A stretch of DNA of 64,000 bases, taken from Clostridia bacterium UC5.1-1C12. Lineage in GTDB: Bacteria; Bacillota_I; Bacilli_A; Erysipelotrichales; Erysipelotrichaceae. The notes under the pieces were generated by a model. That model saw nothing but the letters and a program-made list of their open reading frames with translations, searched no databases and was not told the origin of the DNA. The stretch is from contig BBZX01000011.1 of the NCBI GenBank assembly GCA_001305055.1, forward strand, positions 53,170 through 117,169. The letters are read 5' to 3'. This document shows, piece by piece, positions 26,201-35,662 of this stretch. Position 1 is the first letter of the stretch; every line of letters begins with the position of its first letter. The position numbers and the translations under genes were made by a program.

Positions 26201-28840
26201 TTAGTTACCTTTATATGCTTTTTCAAGAATATCGATCATATCTTCGATCATTGGCAGACGTGGATTTGCCGGTGAGCACTGATCTTCATAAGCAAGCAGA
26301 GCAATTCTTCTTTCTCTGTCTTTCCATTCTTTTTCATCAATACCTTGGTCAGCAAATTCATCTTGATACCGCATGCTTTACCTAAATCAGCGCAGGCTTT
26401 TGCGTAAGATGCGACTCCCTCTTCAACAGTGGATGCAGGCAGCCCCAGCATTTGAGCGATTTCCGCATATCTTTCATCAGCACGATAGTAATTGTACTTC
26501 GGCCATAAGCTGTTCTTCTGCGGTTTCGTACCATTGTAGCGGATTACATGCGGCAGCAGAATCGCATTGGCACGGCCGTGCGGAACATGGAATTCAGCAC
26601 CGATCTTATGTGCGATTGAGTGGTTCACACCCAGGAAAGCGTTGGCGAATGCCATACCCGCGATACAGGAAGCATTGTGCATCTTCTCACGAGCTTCAGG
26701 ATCATTAGCTCCATTGTTTACAGCACGGAGCAGATATTTGAAGACAATCTTAATTGCCTGTAAGCATAAACCATCGGTATAATCATTAGCCAATGTAGAA
26801 ACATAAGCCTCAGTAGCATGAGTTAATACGTCCATACCGGTATCAGCCGTAATTGAACGCGGCAGATTCATTGTCAGAGCCGGGTCAACAATCGCAATTG
26901 TCGGTGTCAGTGAGTAGTCAGCCAGCGGATATTTCTTGTTGGCAATCTTATCAGAGATAACCGCAAATGGCGTTACTTCTGAACCTGTGCCAGACGTTGT
27001 CGGGATACAAACCAGTTTTGATTTCTTGCCTAATTCCGGATAACGGAAAGCACGTTTACGGATATCGATGAATTTTTGTTTCAGATCATCGAAGTTAACT
27101 TCAGGATTTTCATAGAACAGCCACATTCCCTTAGCAGCATCCATACATGAACCGCCGCCCAATGCGATAATCGTATCCGGCTGGAAGGCTCTCATGATTT
27201 CTACACCGCGCTGTACGGTAGCGATTGATGGATCCGGCTCAACATCGCAGAATAATTGATATTGAACCTTATTACGGCGCAGGTTCAGCTGATCAGTTAC
27301 CTTATTTACATAACCTAAATCAACCATTGAACGGTCAGTAACAATATAGACACGTTCCATTTCTCTCATTTGTCTCAAATACTCAATTGAATCTCTTTCG
27401 AAATAAATCTTAGAAGGTACTTTTGAACCATTGCATATTGTTTTTACGTCTCCCCAGTTTCTTGATATTGATCAGATTAATGGCACTTACGTTGTTGCCA
27501 ACCGAGTTATGTCCATAAGATCCGCAGCCAAGTGTTAATGATGGAGGAAGGCATTGTAAACATTACCGATACCGCCGAAAGTAGACGGTGAATTCCAGAT
27601 AATACGAATCGCTTTCATGCGTTTGCCGAATTCTTTCGCAATCGCATCATCAGATGTATGAATCGCAGCTGAATGTCCCAAACCGTTGAATTCAACCATC
27701 TGTTCAGCCATCTTCATACCTTCTTCAGTAGTTGTTGATTTCAGCACTGCCAATACCGGTGATAACTTCTCACGAGTCAGCGGTTCATTAGGACCTACTT
27801 CCTTACATTCCGCTAAAATGATTACTGTATTTTCAGGAACCTTGAAGCCCGCTTGTTCCGCAATCCATTTTGCTGATTTACCAACCTGATTCGGATTCAT
27901 TTTAGCTTTATCAACCTCTGCTGAATAAGCTGTTACACCGAAGATATATTTTTCAAGCAATTCTTTTTCTTTCTTGTTAGCCATGTAAACTCCGAAAGTT
28001 TTCATTTCCTTCAGGAATTCATCATAGATTTCTTTATCGATTATGGCAGCCGATTCAGAAGCACAGATCATACCATTGTCAAATGCCTTTGATAACACGA
28101 TATCATTAGCAGCCTGACGGATATTACATGTTTTTTCTACATAAGCAGGTACGTTGCCGGCCCCAACACCTAATGCCGGCTTACCGCATGAGTAAGCAGC
28201 TTTAACCATTGCATTGCCGCCGGTTGCCAAGATTGTAGAAATACCCGGATGATTCATTAATGCGTTTGTACCTTTCCATTGAAGGTTTTTCAATCCACTG
28301 AATACAGTTCTTAGGAGCACCGGCCGCAACAGCTGCATCATAGACAACCTTAGCCGCTTGAATCGAACATTGAACGGCTGATGGATGGAAGCTGAACACG
28401 ATTGGATTTCTTGTCTTCAAGCAGATCAAGCTTTTGAAGATTGCTGTTGAGGTTGGGTTGGTTGTCGGTACGATACCGCAGACAACACCTACCGGTTCCG
28501 CTACTTCAGTAATGCCAGTAACATCATTTTCAGAAATGATACCTACTGTTTTTGTATGACGCATATTGTTGACAACATGCTCACAGGCGAATAAATTTTT
28601 GGTTGCCTTATCTTCAAACACACCACGTCCGGTTTCTTCGATTGCGGCCAATGCCAGCACACCATGCTGATCCAGTGCAGCAACCGATGCCTTCGCTACA
28701 ATATAATCGACCTGATCCTGATCCAGCAGCATGAATTCATCGAGTGCCTTCAAACCGTTCTCTACTAAACGATTTACTTCAGCAACTGCCGGGCTGACAG
28801 CTTGAACATTTTCTACTTCTTTTTGTTTTTCGTTTGCCAT
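26201..28840 (-). CDS. adhE: Bifunctional acetaldehyde-CoA/alcohol dehydrogenase, frameshifted
   Basis: Reduces acetyl-CoA to acetaldehyde and then ethanol with NADH. The N-terminal aldehyde dehydrogenase half has GIVPTTNPTSTAIFKSL, ATGGNAMVKAAYS and the catalytic Cys in DNGMICASE. The C-terminal iron-dependent alcohol dehydrogenase half has ALGGGSCMDAAKGMW, TTSGTGSEVTPF and metal ligands in GVNHSIAHKIGAEFHVPHG. ATG at 28840 follows GGAGG. Reconstructed length is about 879 residues, as usual. Four breaks: extra base near 28273, missing near 27540, extra near 27421, missing near 26355. Two flanking Rex-type boxes imply NADH control. Confidence 0.94.
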
Positions 28841-28860
28841 ATTTTTTCCTCCAAAACTTA

Positions 28861-28878
28861 TTGTGATTTCTTTCACAC
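28861..28878. promoter_or_regulatory. Rex-type operator, proximal, of adhE
   Basis: TTGTGA-N6-TCACAC, close to the Rex consensus TTGTGAANNNNTTCACAA, lies between the predicted -10 box and the adhE ribosome binding site, where bound repressor would block initiation. Confidence 0.65.
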
Positions 28879-28882
28879 ACAT

Positions 28883-28911
28883 AGGTTAACACAAGAAAAT
28901 GACGTTTGCAA
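28883..28911 (-). promoter_or_regulatory. Predicted adhE promoter
   Basis: TTGCAA (28906-28911) and TAACCT (28883-28888) on the minus strand have a 17-base spacer; the -10 is weak. Rex boxes lie on both sides. Confidence 0.55.
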
Positions 28912-28917
28912 GCACTT

Positions 28918-28935
28918 TTGTTAATAAATTCACAT
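28918..28935. promoter_or_regulatory. Rex-type operator, distal, of adhE
   Basis: TTGTTAA-TAAA-TTCACA fits the Rex half-site pattern TTGTKAA-N4-TTMACA well. It sits directly upstream of the -35 box. The gene-free stretch from here to the mgtE terminator holds one weaker copy, TTGTGAA-AAAA-TTAAGCA at 29018-29035, and nothing else that I recognise. Confidence 0.7.
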
Positions 28936-29173
28936 TTATTCGAATGTAACCGTTATCAATTTCAAGCATCATCAAAAAGCCTGATATGAAAGCCTTTTCT
29001 TAATGTTCAGATGAATTTTGTGAAAAAATTAAGCAGCTGTTTGTGAAGCTTTTTCAATGCTGTGCCATGCTTTCAGCTCCTAGTGGAAAAGCTTGTCTGA
29101 AAAGTAAAAATGTAAGTGTTATCATAAACTAATCCATCGTTATGAAACATATTTTTTTCACAAGCTCATTCAT

Positions 29174-29210
29174 AAAAAAAGCTATGCAGCAGCACGCATG
29201 CATAGCTTTT
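29174..29210 (-). terminator. Rho-independent terminator of mgtE
   Basis: GCTATGC and GCATAGC pair on the minus strand, followed by seven T. The A tract on the other side could make it work in both directions. Confidence 0.85.
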
Positions 29211-29215
29211 ATTTT

Positions 29216-30545
29216 CTACAAGCCCAATAAATGGGTAGCAATCTGGAAATACACAATCAAGGACAGCGCATCAACGATTGTCGTAATAAACGGACTGGCC
29301 ATAACAGCAGGGTCGAAACCTACTTTTTTAGCCAAGATCGGCAAGGTACAGCCGATGAGCTTCGCCATGATTACGGTAATCACTAGCGTCAGGCATACGA
29401 CAAGCGCTACATTGATACCTACTTGATCTATCAGCATCAGCTTGACAAAGTTAGCCGCTGCCAGTGTGCCGCCGCATAAAAGCGCCACCCGCAGCTCCTT
29501 CCAGATGATGCCAAACACATCACTGTATTCAATTTCACCTAACGATAATCCACGGATTACAGTAACACTGGCCTGTCCGCCGGCATTGCCGCCCGTATCC
29601 ATCAGCATCGGTATAAATAAGGTCAGCACAGTACAGACACTAAGCGCGTCTTCAAAGCTTTTGATTACCTGGCCGGTAAAGGTTGCCGACACCATTAGCA
29701 GCAGCAGCCATGGGATACGTTTTTTATATGTTTCAAGAATACCAGTATACATATAAGGTTTATCAGACGGCATGATGGCGGCCATCTTTTCAATATCCTC
29801 TGTCGTTTCTTCATCAATAATATCAACGATATCATCGACCGTGATAATGCCAACCATCCGATTTTCATTATCCACAACCGGCATGGCAGTAAAGTCATAC
29901 TTTTTAAATTGGGCGGCAACCTCTTCCTGATCCATCAGCGTATGAATGGCAATAACATTCTCATGCATAATATCTCCGATTGTCTGATCCGGACGGCTCA
30001 GCAAGAGATAACGCAAAGCCGCTGTCCCTAAAAGCTTGCGTTCATGATCCAACACATAACAAATATTGATCGTTTCACTGTCCAATCCCTTTCGGCGGAT
30101 ACGCTCAATGGCCTGGGCGACCGTCAGGCTCTCCTTCAGATCAATATATTCAACGGTCATGATACTGCCTGCCGAATATTCAGGATAACGCAATAAATGA
30201 TTAATATCCCTTCGGTTTCCGCGCTGGCATTAGTGAGTAACTTTTTACGATATTCGCCGGCATTTCCTCCAAAAAATCAGTGGCATCATCAGCCATCAGA
30301 TTATCAATAATCGTTGCTGCTTCACGGTCACTTAAAGAGGTAATAATAAACTGCTGATTGGCTACCTCTAAATAAGAAAATACATCGGCAGCCGCATCCT
30401 TAGGCAGAATTCGAAACAGCTTCAGCATTTCCTCATCTTCAAGCTCATCCAAGATTTCCGCAATATCGGCAATATTCATCTCAGAAAGATATTTTCTCAA
30501 CTGTTTAAACTGCTTTGCTTCTAATAATTTTTTGATTTCTTCCAT
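29216..30545 (-). CDS. mgtE: Magnesium transporter MgtE, frameshifted
   Basis: A Mg2+-gated Mg2+ channel of the inner membrane. The N-domain (repeated helix bundle, DIAEILDELEDEE) is at 1-110, two CBS domains follow (IGDIMHENVIAIHT and FDFTAMPVVDNENRMVGIIT-like), then five membrane helices with PMLMDTGGNAGGQAS, the pore signature. Reconstructed length is about 444 residues, the normal size. Two breaks at about 30240 (A5 where A6 restores VKKLLTNASAETEG) and about 30207 join the two reading frames. A short ORF overlaps its start. Confidence 0.93.
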
Positions 30546-30617
30546 AATCTTCTCCTTCCAATCGTGGAATCATGTTCCTGACTCGCTCATAACCATCGTT
30601 TTGACTATCCGGACTCA
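30504..30617 (-). CDS. Short upstream ORF overlapping the mgtE start (possible leader peptide)
   Basis: ATG at 30617 behind AAGGTGG opens a 37-codon frame beginning MSPDSQNDGYERVRNMIPRL and ending after the mgtE start, which lies in another frame. The N-terminus is rich in Asp, Pro and Ser, reminiscent of Mg2+-sensing leader peptides such as MgtL (MEPDPTP). No M-box riboswitch is recognised here. Alternatives: an untranslated leader, or, given the indel rate in this sequence, a displaced N-terminal extension of MgtE itself. Confidence 0.4.
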
Positions 30618-30686
30618 TAAAACCACCACCTTTCAGAGAATAAATTGTTATCAAACTATTTCTAACACAACTTTAAATCCTATTTA

Positions 30687-30695
30687 ATTATACCA
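30687..30695 (-). promoter_or_regulatory. Extended -10 promoter of mgtE
   Basis: TGGTATAAT on the minus strand is a perfect -10 with the TGn extension. No strong -35 is seen. It gives a leader of about 135 bases to the mgtE ATG, enough for a regulatory leader. Confidence 0.65.
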
Positions 30696-30713
30696 CACAA
30701 CGGCAGCCTTGAA

Positions 30714-30741
30714 TGAAAAAACAGCCAGATGTCTGACTGTC
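30714..30741 (-). terminator. Rho-independent terminator of the PTS/MupG operon
   Basis: ACAGTCAG pairs with CTGGCTGT (one G-T pair) on the minus strand, followed by TTTTTT. Confidence 0.7.
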
Positions 30742-30752
30742 TGAAGCTTTCT

Positions 30753-31423
30753 TTATAATGTCATTTCAATAACCTTTTCATTAGGGTTATTAAATACTTT
30801 CATATATAATAAGGGTTTGCCATTCTTGCTGGTGATCACGTTCTCCACAAGAATGATCGGCGTATTGATTTTCAGTTTCAAAAGATGCGCGTACTGCGGC
30901 GGTACGATGATCGGCACAAAGGTCTGTGACAAGCTGCCATGCGCAATGTATGAGTTAAAATCCAGCAGCTTTTTAAAATTACCCAAATCCTCATCAGGAA
31001 TACTTAAACGCGGAAAATAGATTTCCTCAATCGATTGAGGCGTTCCTCAAACATCGCCACCCGAACAATTCTTAATACCGATTCTTCCGATGAGATAAAC
31101 AATCGATCCTGAACATCTTTGGAAGAGGTAGCCTTAATATCAAAATATAAAATCTTATACTTGATCGGCCGTTCTTCCGCAAAAGGGTCTACAGAAGTAT
31201 TGCGTTTATGCAGTCTTTCATCCGCTACAAAGGTGCCTTTATTGGAATCACGGTACAAATATCCCTCATCGACCAATTCATTTACAGCCTTGCGTACAGT
31301 CATGCGGCTCGCGTTATATTTAACTGCAAGATCGCGTTCACTGAGAATTGGCGCATTAGCGCTAAGCTGCTGTATCTCTTCTATCATCTGATCTTTATCT
31401 GCAGATAATGGGTGCTGCCACAA
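30753..31423 (-). CDS. GntR/HutC-family regulator with UTRA domain, frameshifted
   Basis: A repressor of about 222 residues. The winged helix (ILSERDLAVKYNASRMTVRK, then AVNELVDEGYLYRD) is N-terminal. The UTRA ligand domain follows, ending LLYMKVFNNPNEKVIEMTL. One missing base near 31035 separates AMFEER from SIEEIYFPRLS. The likely start is TTG at 31423, 6 bases after AGGAG. It is the last gene of the PTS operon but has its own promoter, with an operator in the spacer, so it is probably autoregulated. The effector in close relatives (NagR) is an amino-sugar phosphate. Confidence 0.88.
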
Positions 31424-31450
31424 GTATCACTCCTTTTGCTTTCTCCCATA

Positions 31451-31479
31451 ATTATATGGTATAGTCCACAAAAAAACAA
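31451..31479 (-). promoter_or_regulatory. gntR promoter with embedded operator
   Basis: TTGTTT (31474-31479) and TATAAT (31451-31456) on the minus strand have a 17-base spacer. That spacer contains TGGACTATACCA (31457-31468), a copy of the operator found upstream of the PTS genes. This fits direct autorepression. Confidence 0.75.
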
Positions 31480-31494
31480 GACTCTAATCTTTTT

Positions 31495-32575
31495 TCATGA
31501 ATGCGAAAGAATCCATGGCTGAATATAATCCAACAGCATTAACTCATTATCAGGAATTCTGCCCACTACATTGCGGCGTCCGTCATTTGGCATATCTTTC
31601 AAGAGTATCTGCAGTTCACCTTTATACCGTGAATAATTATCATTTATGACAATTACATCACCGCGTTTTAAATCACGGGTATTGGCAGCTGGCACACTTT
31701 CCGCCGCATAAGTAACTCTTGGCATTGTAGAACGTGCCATATATTCACTCATATCACCGCGGACAAAATGCTCATGTTCATAAATGACCTTATATTCTGT
31801 CGGATTCAATTCCTTTTCAAAGTCGATGCTGAAGGTCAGCAGGGCTGGATCAATCATTGAACAAATGCGCAGTTCTTCTTCGCTGGCAAAAGCATTGGCA
31901 ATGATTACATCATCCACCTGTCGAGTCGCAAACAGATGACGTACCTGCACATCAATCGGCAGCTCACGATGCATTTCCAATGTACATAAACCTTCATTTA
32001 CCGGCCAAGGGCCAAACGTATCACGCTTCTGTGAAGAAACAAAAGCCGCAATTTCAATCCCTGCTTCTTGATATCCTCATTGCAGTGATTGAAATGTTTC
32101 AGCGAAAGTCCGGTATACTTCTGCGGATAAAAATTATGACATGTAATCAAACCATCCTTATTCGGATAATGACTCATAATATTGGCAATATAACCATTAC
32201 CGAAGCTGGCATTGATTTCTATCTTCAACCGCTCTTTATTATAGCTCATCAAGCTTTCCTTCAAACCATCAAAACCCTCATCAAGACGGATACCATCTAC
32301 ATTTAAAGCGGTAAAAAACGATAGATCTTTATAAGTGATCCCCAAGCGTTCAAAAACAAACGGCGCTACATCTAAAATAACTTCCATACCATGTTCATGA
32401 GCGGCAGCGATCATTTTGAATATTCATCAATAATCTCCTCACGGCTGCGTTCACCCACACTCAGCAGACAGCTAAAAATGCGTTTAAAGCCATAGCGGGC
32501 TGCCAAACGGATATACTCTTGAATTTCTTCCAGTGATGAATGTTCAGGATAAACTGAAATTCCTAATCTTGCCAT
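31495..32575 (-). CDS. MupG-type (DUF871) 6-phospho-N-acetylmuramidase-like protein, frameshifted
   Basis: A cytoplasmic TIM-barrel glycosidase of about 360 residues. The N-terminus MARLGISVYPEHSSLEEIQ and RIFSCLLSV, the DGIRLDEGFDG segment, HNFYPQKYTGLS, and the C-terminal beta domain (RGDVIVINDNYSRYKGELQI) identify the DUF871 family. A Staphylococcus aureus member, MupG, cleaves MurNAc-6-phosphate from GlcNAc. Start is ATG at 32575 after GGAGG. Breaks near 32415 (EYSKMIAAAHE) and 32058 join three frames. It sits with a lactose/cellobiose-type PTS, so the substrate is probably a 6-phospho-disaccharide; its identity is open. Confidence 0.88.
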
Positions 32576-32613
32576 AGTTGTTCCTCCTAGTAAAAATGAG
32601 AATGCTCCCATTC

Positions 32614-33044
32614 TCATTCCTGTATCATTTTTTCAATCGCATCCAGCATCAGATTCATTTTCTTTTTACTGGAACGTTTATATAATTTTGACATGATTGA
32701 ATAATTCAGACTTTTACTTTTTGATTCTGAGAAAAATCTTCCTTATACGTCACCTCAAATTGCTGATTATCCAAAGGCTCTAAATCATAAGATAATTGAT
32801 TGATTCCCTGGGCACTTTTAAAGCTGGCTGCATAATGATTTGTTTCAAACCGATCAATACTGACAGTCACCGTTCCTTCATTGCCAAAACTGTTGCGCAG
32901 CTTTTTCTGATAAGTAAGACCGCTCTTCAATACATCGCTGGTATGTTCTGCCTGCATGGCAGCATTGTAATCATTTAGCAAAGAGTCTGTCAAAACCTTA
33001 AAATAGGCTTCAATATCTCCATGTACGATTCGTTTAACTTCCAT
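32614..33044 (-). CDS. DUF3284 protein of PTS operons, frameshifted
   Basis: About 143 residues once the frame is repaired at the A5 run 32732-32736 (T6 on the coding strand restores EDFFSESKSKSLNYSIM). The N-terminal 110 residues (MEVKRIVHGDIEAYFKVL to LEPLDNQQFEVTYKEDF) match DUF3284, a family that recurs in cellobiose-type PTS operons and has no known function. The C-terminal 35 residues are lysine-rich (YKRSSKKKMNLMLDAIEKM). It follows the 49-residue membrane protein gene directly, with one base between. Confidence 0.8.
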
Positions 33045-33045
33045 C

Positions 33046-33195
33046 TTACTTCCCTCTTTTCCTATAAAGCATATAAGCTGAACCGACTACCAGAACTATT
33101 CCGCTTGTCATAAGTGAAGCTGAAAATTCCACAGTCGGTGATAACGCAATCAGCAAAAAGCCAAGACTTAATAAAAAGATTGTCCAGTTCTTCAT
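33046..33195 (-). CDS. 49-residue single-gene membrane protein
   Basis: ATG at 33195 opens MKNWTIFLLSLGFLLIALSP, then a second hydrophobic stretch (SLMTSGIVLVVGSAYMLY) and a basic end RKRGK, which predicts two membrane helices with the C-terminus inside. It fills the space between two operon genes exactly (its stop is one base before the next ATG), which supports it being real although it is too short for many gene callers. No homologue is recognised. Confidence 0.7.
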   Translation of the reverse strand: MKNWTIFLLSLGFLLIALSPTVEFSASLMTSGIVLVVGSAYMLYRKRGK

Positions 33196-33204
33196 TGTAT
33201 CACC

Positions 33205-33435
33205 CTATTCCTCTGTTACTTGAAAATATAAAACAGATCCGATTTCCGTTGCCTTAATAATACGTTTTGCAGCGGCAATCGCCTTTTCCTTATCTTCTAT
33301 ATTAACAGAAAACTTCATTTTAATCCCCTTTTTTTCTACAAATTTAAACTGACAGTCCTCACCCTCATATTTTTCCAGCAGTTCTATAATAAAATCTTGC
33401 TTAATTGGGCATGAAACACAAATCATCTTATTCAC
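33205..33435 (-). CDS. Small uncharacterised PTS-operon protein
   Basis: A 76-residue protein, MNKMICVSCPIKQDFIIELL at the N-terminus with two cysteines (CVSC), then a lysine-rich amphipathic middle and KRIIKATEIGSVLYFQVTEE at the end. The strand-helix-strand pattern suggests a small alpha/beta domain. I do not recognise the family. It lies 6 bases after the EIIA stop, so it is co-translated with the PTS and may be a regulatory or accessory subunit. Confidence 0.7.
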   Translation of the reverse strand: MNKMICVSCPIKQDFIIELLEKYEGEDCQFKFVEKKGIKMKFSVNIEDKEKAIAAAKRIIKATEIGSVLYFQVTEE

Positions 33436-33441
33436 CCCTCT

Positions 33442-33750
33442 CTATTTCAACCGTTTATACACGTCGATAAATTCAGCAGCCAAGATTTTAAAACCCTCAG
33501 CGCTCATCAGCTGATCCTCAGCATGCAGCAGCAGCAAAGCGAAATCGATTTTTTCGCCGCCGGCTTCCTGCTGAATCAGTTTAGCATGCGCATGATGCCC
33601 CTCAAGAAATAACTGATCGCCTTCATCCATCATCTTTTCAGCTTCATCAAAACGGCCTTCTTTAGCTTCCTGAATAGCGTTGATGAAACAGCTGCGGGCA
33701 CCGCCCACATTAGAGATAATCTGAAAACAAATTAATTCCAAACCTTCCAT
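33442..33750 (-). CDS. PTS EIIA component, lactose/cellobiose type
   Basis: A 102-residue three-helix EIIA of the Lac family. MEGLELICFQIISNVGGARS starts the protein; the phosphorylated His is in LLLLHAEDQLM, and GHHAHAKLIQQEA carries the other conserved histidines. ATG at 33750 follows GGAGG; the longer frame to 33801 lacks a site. It carries phosphate from HPr to the EIIB at 35131-35436 and is 54 bases downstream of EIIC. Confidence 0.93.
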   Translation of the reverse strand: MEGLELICFQIISNVGGARSCFINAIQEAKEGRFDEAEKMMDEGDQLFLEGHHAHAKLIQQEAGGEKIDFALLLLHAEDQLMSAEGFKILAAEFIDVYKRLK

Positions 33751-33804
33751 GACCTTTTCCTCCAAAAGCATGGGGGAAGGATTCCTTCCCCGCTGCTTCA
33801 TTTA

Positions 33805-35109
33805 TTATTCTTTAATTTCAACCCGGTTAGCAATGATTACAAAGACAGACCAGATAGCGATGCCGACAGCCAGATTGAATAATGCGAGCAGAGCCGCTGA
33901 GAAGCTGAAGCCTGTAGCAAACCAAGCATATAATACCGGCGGCATTACCCAAGGCACTTCTAAGAATACCGGTGGCACTAAGCCAATTGAAGTTGCGGCA
34001 TAGGCAATAATAACCAATACCGTTGGTACTAATACCCAAGGAATCAGATAAACTGGATTTAAAACGATCGGCAGACCGAAGACAACCGGTTCATTGATAT
34101 TAAACAGACCCATCGGTGCACTTAATTTGGCAACCGCTCTAGTTTCTTCACGTTTAGAGAAAATGAAGATTGCAATAATTAAAGCAATTGTACAGCCAGC
34201 GCCGCCCATCCATGCATAAGCATCAAATGAACCTCTTGTCCAAATATATTTTAATTCAGAAATAGACTGTGTAGCATTGTAAATATTTGTGTTTTCAGCT
34301 AATGCTGTCTTGTAGATACCATCTAATACCGGTGCCAGCACGTTTGAGCCATGCAGACCGAAGAACCAGAAGATAGAAACACAAGCGGTAATGATTATAA
34401 CTGAACCAAGACCCTGAGACATCGACAGGAATGGCATTTGAACATATTCAAGAATTAAAGCATATAATGAAGTTCCGGCAAATTTATCTAATGCCCATGT
34501 AATCAAACCGATAGCGTACATTGCAGTAACACCTGGGATGATAGCGGCAAATGCCTTGCTGACAGCTGGCGGAACCTGTTCAGGCAGCTTAATAGTGATG
34601 TTTTTCTTCATCATCTTAGCGTAGATGATCGTAGCGATGAAACCAACGATCAATGCGGTAAACAGACCTTTCGCATCCAGATAACCAACAGCTAAGTTAC
34701 CCCAAGCGCCGATTGTCGTACCATCTTCCAAAGCCACAACCGTTGACTGAGGAGTAGCGATAATAAATGATGCAAATGAAATCAGACCACCGGCTAATGG
34801 GTTTGTATCATAAGCCTTTGATAATTGATAACCGATAGCAAATGCAAATACCATTGACAATGTAGCAAGTGTTCCCCACCAAACATTGCCGTTAATACCA
34901 ATCAGCCATTGGAAAGCTTCCGTAATGCCGTTTAATTCAAATTTAGCAGGCAGATCTCTGACGATTGCATTCAGCAAAACAGCGATTGAACCGGCCATTG
35001 TAATTGGCATAATACTAATAAATGCGTCACGTATTGCGACGAGGTGTTTCTGTGAACCGATTTTCGCAGCTACAGGAACAAACTTTTCTTCCATCCAAGA
35101 TGTAAACAT
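33805..35109 (-). CDS. PTS EIIC permease, cellobiose family
   Basis: A 434-residue membrane permease with about ten helices. The signature N-terminus (KIGSQKHLVAIRDAFISIMP), the FWFFGLHGSNVLAPVLDG loop, and FNINEPVVFGLPIVLNP near residue 340 are typical of CelB/lactose-cellobiose EIIC proteins, which transport beta-linked disaccharides and related sugars. Intact. With MupG-type hydrolase and a NagR-like regulator in the operon, an amino-sugar-containing disaccharide is a reasonable guess. Confidence 0.95.
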   Translation of the reverse strand: MFTSWMEEKFVPVAAKIGSQKHLVAIRDAFISIMPITMAGSIAVLLNAIVRDLPAKFELNGITEAFQWLIGINGNVWWGTLATLSMVFAFAIGYQLSKAYDTNPLAGGLISFASFIIATPQSTVVALEDGTTIGAWGNLAVGYLDAKGLFTALIVGFIATIIYAKMMKKNITIKLPEQVPPAVSKAFAAIIPGVTAMYAIGLITWALDKFAGTSLYALILEYVQMPFLSMSQGLGSVIIITACVSIFWFFGLHGSNVLAPVLDGIYKTALAENTNIYNATQSISELKYIWTRGSFDAYAWMGGAGCTIALIIAIFIFSKREETRAVAKLSAPMGLFNINEPVVFGLPIVLNPVYLIPWVLVPTVLVIIAYAATSIGLVPPVFLEVPWVMPPVLYAWFATGFSFSAALLALFNLAVGIAIWSVFVIIANRVEIKE

Positions 35110-35130
35110 AGTTCTTTCTCCCTTTTATTT

Positions 35131-35436
35131 TTATTTGTTTAATAATGCAAGTGCATCATCGAGCACTTTAGCTCCATTCATCATTCCATAAGCAGCCATA
35201 TCGATAACCATTACCGGTTTTTCATGATTGACACGCTCATTCATTTTCTTCTCAAGATAACGAACTTGCGGGCCAAGCAATACGATATCAGCTTTGGCGG
35301 CATCTTCTTTAGACTGGGCATCTCCCACCGCCCAAATCTTGGCTTCAACTCCTTTGGCTTGAGCGGCCTCATCCATTTTCTTAACCAGTGCGCTGGTTGA
35401 CATGCCAGCCGAACATACCAGAAGTATATTTACCAT
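35131..35436 (-). CDS. PTS EIIB component, lactose/cellobiose type
   Basis: A 101-residue EIIB; the phosphorylated Cys is in MVNILLVCSAGMSTSALVKK at residue 8. The remaining sequence (VLLGPQVRYLEKKM) matches CelA/ChbB. ATG at 35436 follows AAAGGAGG; the frame to 35499 runs through the operator region and is not coding. First gene of the operon. Confidence 0.95.
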   Translation of the reverse strand: MVNILLVCSAGMSTSALVKKMDEAAQAKGVEAKIWAVGDAQSKEDAAKADIVLLGPQVRYLEKKMNERVNHEKPVMVIDMAAYGMMNGAKVLDDALALLNK

Positions 35437-35453
35437 GCTGTATCCTCCTTTCC

Positions 35454-35488
35454 TGGTATAGCCCATTTGATTTATTTGGTATATACCA
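35454..35488. promoter_or_regulatory. Two GntR-type operators at the PTS operon start
   Basis: TGGTATATACCA (35477-35488) is a perfect 12-base palindrome, and TGGTATAGCCCA (35454-35465) is a near copy 23 bases away, next to the EIIB ribosome binding site. They resemble the NagR site TGGTATAGACCA and should bind the operon's GntR protein downstream of the promoter. Confidence 0.75.
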
Positions 35489-35503
35489 CCTGTTGACACT
35501 CTT

Positions 35504-35531
35504 ATAATAACACAGTATTTTTAAAATGCAA
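35504..35531 (-). promoter_or_regulatory. Promoter of the cellobiose-type PTS operon
   Basis: TTGCAT (35526-35531) and TATTAT (35504-35509) on the minus strand have a 16-base spacer. The -35 is overlapped by TGAAACCCCTTGCA (35527-35540), a cre-like sequence with two mismatches to the consensus, so CcpA control is possible. Confidence 0.55.
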
Positions 35532-35662
35532 GGGGTTTCATTAAAAAACTTCATTTTTTATATTTTTCTTCAAAATCCCTATAAAATAAGAATTTTATTA
35601 GCATTTTTATAGATTTTTTTAACATTTTTCATCATCATATTCCTTATATATAATCTTTATCA

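Noticed and set aside
26373..26782. Plus-strand ORFs opposite adhE, and similar long antisense frames opposite glmS, manA, larA and nifJ
   Set aside because: They are shadows of strongly conserved genes and lack ribosome binding sites and recognisable domains.
30546..30690. M-box magnesium riboswitch upstream of mgtE
   Set aside because: The leader is only about 135 bases and I could not find the conserved M-box blocks; a short ORF occupies most of it.
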